Shown here: piece by piece, positions 63,824 to 64,000 of the stretch
How the letters are laid out: each line of letters begins with the position of its first letter
Numbering within the stretch: the first letter of the stretch is position 1
Assembly: GCF_009764685.1 (NCBI RefSeq)
Contig: NZ_VHLM01000072.1
Location: 1 to 64,000 of the forward strand
Direction: 5' to 3'
DNA: 64,000 bases
Source of the DNA: Flavobacterium sp. I-STPP5a
Lineage (GTDB): Bacteria > Bacteroidota > Bacteroidia > Flavobacteriales > Flavobacteriaceae
Made by a program: the position numbers and the translations under genes
Notes under the pieces: generated by a model
Told to the model about the DNA's origin: nothing
Seen by the model: the letters and a program-made list of their open reading frames with translations, nothing else
Database searches by the model: none

Positions 63824-64000
63824 TAATCACCCGCGTTGCAAACGCTATGATTTTTTTCTTTAAGATAAGTAGGTACTCGTTGTTAACGAGAGCCAGAGGG
63901 GAGCTCGCCAAAGCAGGGGAATTTATTTAATTATTGGTATCCATATATGAAAGAATTGAATAAAACAAATAGCACAAAAAGCTATAATGGATTCTGTTTT

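Noticed and set aside
63705..63911. 68-residue minus-strand frame near the end of the window
   Set aside because: It runs through the last hairpin repeat unit and is AT-rich. Nothing suggests coding.

Overview
The window looks like chromosome of a Flavobacterium-type member of the Bacteroidota. The DNA is AT-rich, most starts lack a Shine-Dalgarno sequence, and several genes are preceded by the Bacteroidota -7 box TAnnTTTG. The protein families also fit: a long-form GAPDH, a DnaJ with a half zinc finger, a split methylmalonyl-CoA mutase, and DUF3667, DUF2279 and SHOCT proteins. I saw no rRNA, tRNA or CRISPR. The genus is an inference.

Layout. 1-1.4 kb is a complete IS3-family insertion sequence next to the 3' end of prfC. 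3-14.3 kb carries a SurA-like periplasmic PPIase, an orphan MoxR ATPase, two adjacent aconitases (acnB, acnA), a LysM/NlpC-P60 cell-wall hydrolase and a family 9 glycosyltransferase. 14.6-20.3 kb holds a CDGSH iron-sulfur protein, a 3-hydroxyisobutyrate dehydrogenase-like enzyme and several small membrane or secreted proteins. 20.4-24.1 kb is unusual. Four co-directional single genes (GNAT, serine hydrolase, SHOCT protein, hypothetical) are each followed within 30 bp by a copy of the same ~110-135 bp element with GC-rich palindromic ends. This resembles a gene-cassette array. 24.4-26.5 kb has an amino-acid permease followed by tandem intergenic repeats.

26.5-33.8 kb holds GAPDH, a DegP/HtrA protease, dapF, a GNAT, the cell-wall lytic transglycosylase mltG, a DUF2279 protein and a lysozyme-like protein. 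34-39.2 kb is a minus-strand cluster: udk, a DivIC/FtsB-like protein, and methylmalonyl-CoA mutase small and large subunits with a RelE/ParE toxin-antitoxin pair between them. 39.3-44.3 kb has a Crp-family regulator, a pirin, a small receiver-like protein, a 2,4-dienoyl-CoA reductase-like SDR, an aminotransferase and an RsmI-like methyltransferase. 44.3-50.7 kb has a low-molecular-weight tyrosine phosphatase, dnaA, a thioesterase, a YigZ protein, HAD-ribD, and GNAT-prmC. 50.8-62.3 kb has a MacB-type permease, hisS, grpE-dnaJ, an ABC exporter pair, a response regulator with a sigma-54-type AAA+ domain but no DNA-binding domain, a one-domain DEAD-like protein with DUF2007, and a Cof-type phosphatase. 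62.7-63.8 kb is a non-coding block of four tandem units built from hairpins.

The core genes cover translation (prfC, hisS, prmC), protein folding and envelope quality control (PPIase, DegP, GrpE/DnaJ), the TCA and propionate routes (aconitases, mutase) and wall remodelling (LysM hydrolase, MltG, lysozyme-like). Between them are at least five intergenic repeat families. Those repeats and the cassette-like block are the least ordinary parts of the window.
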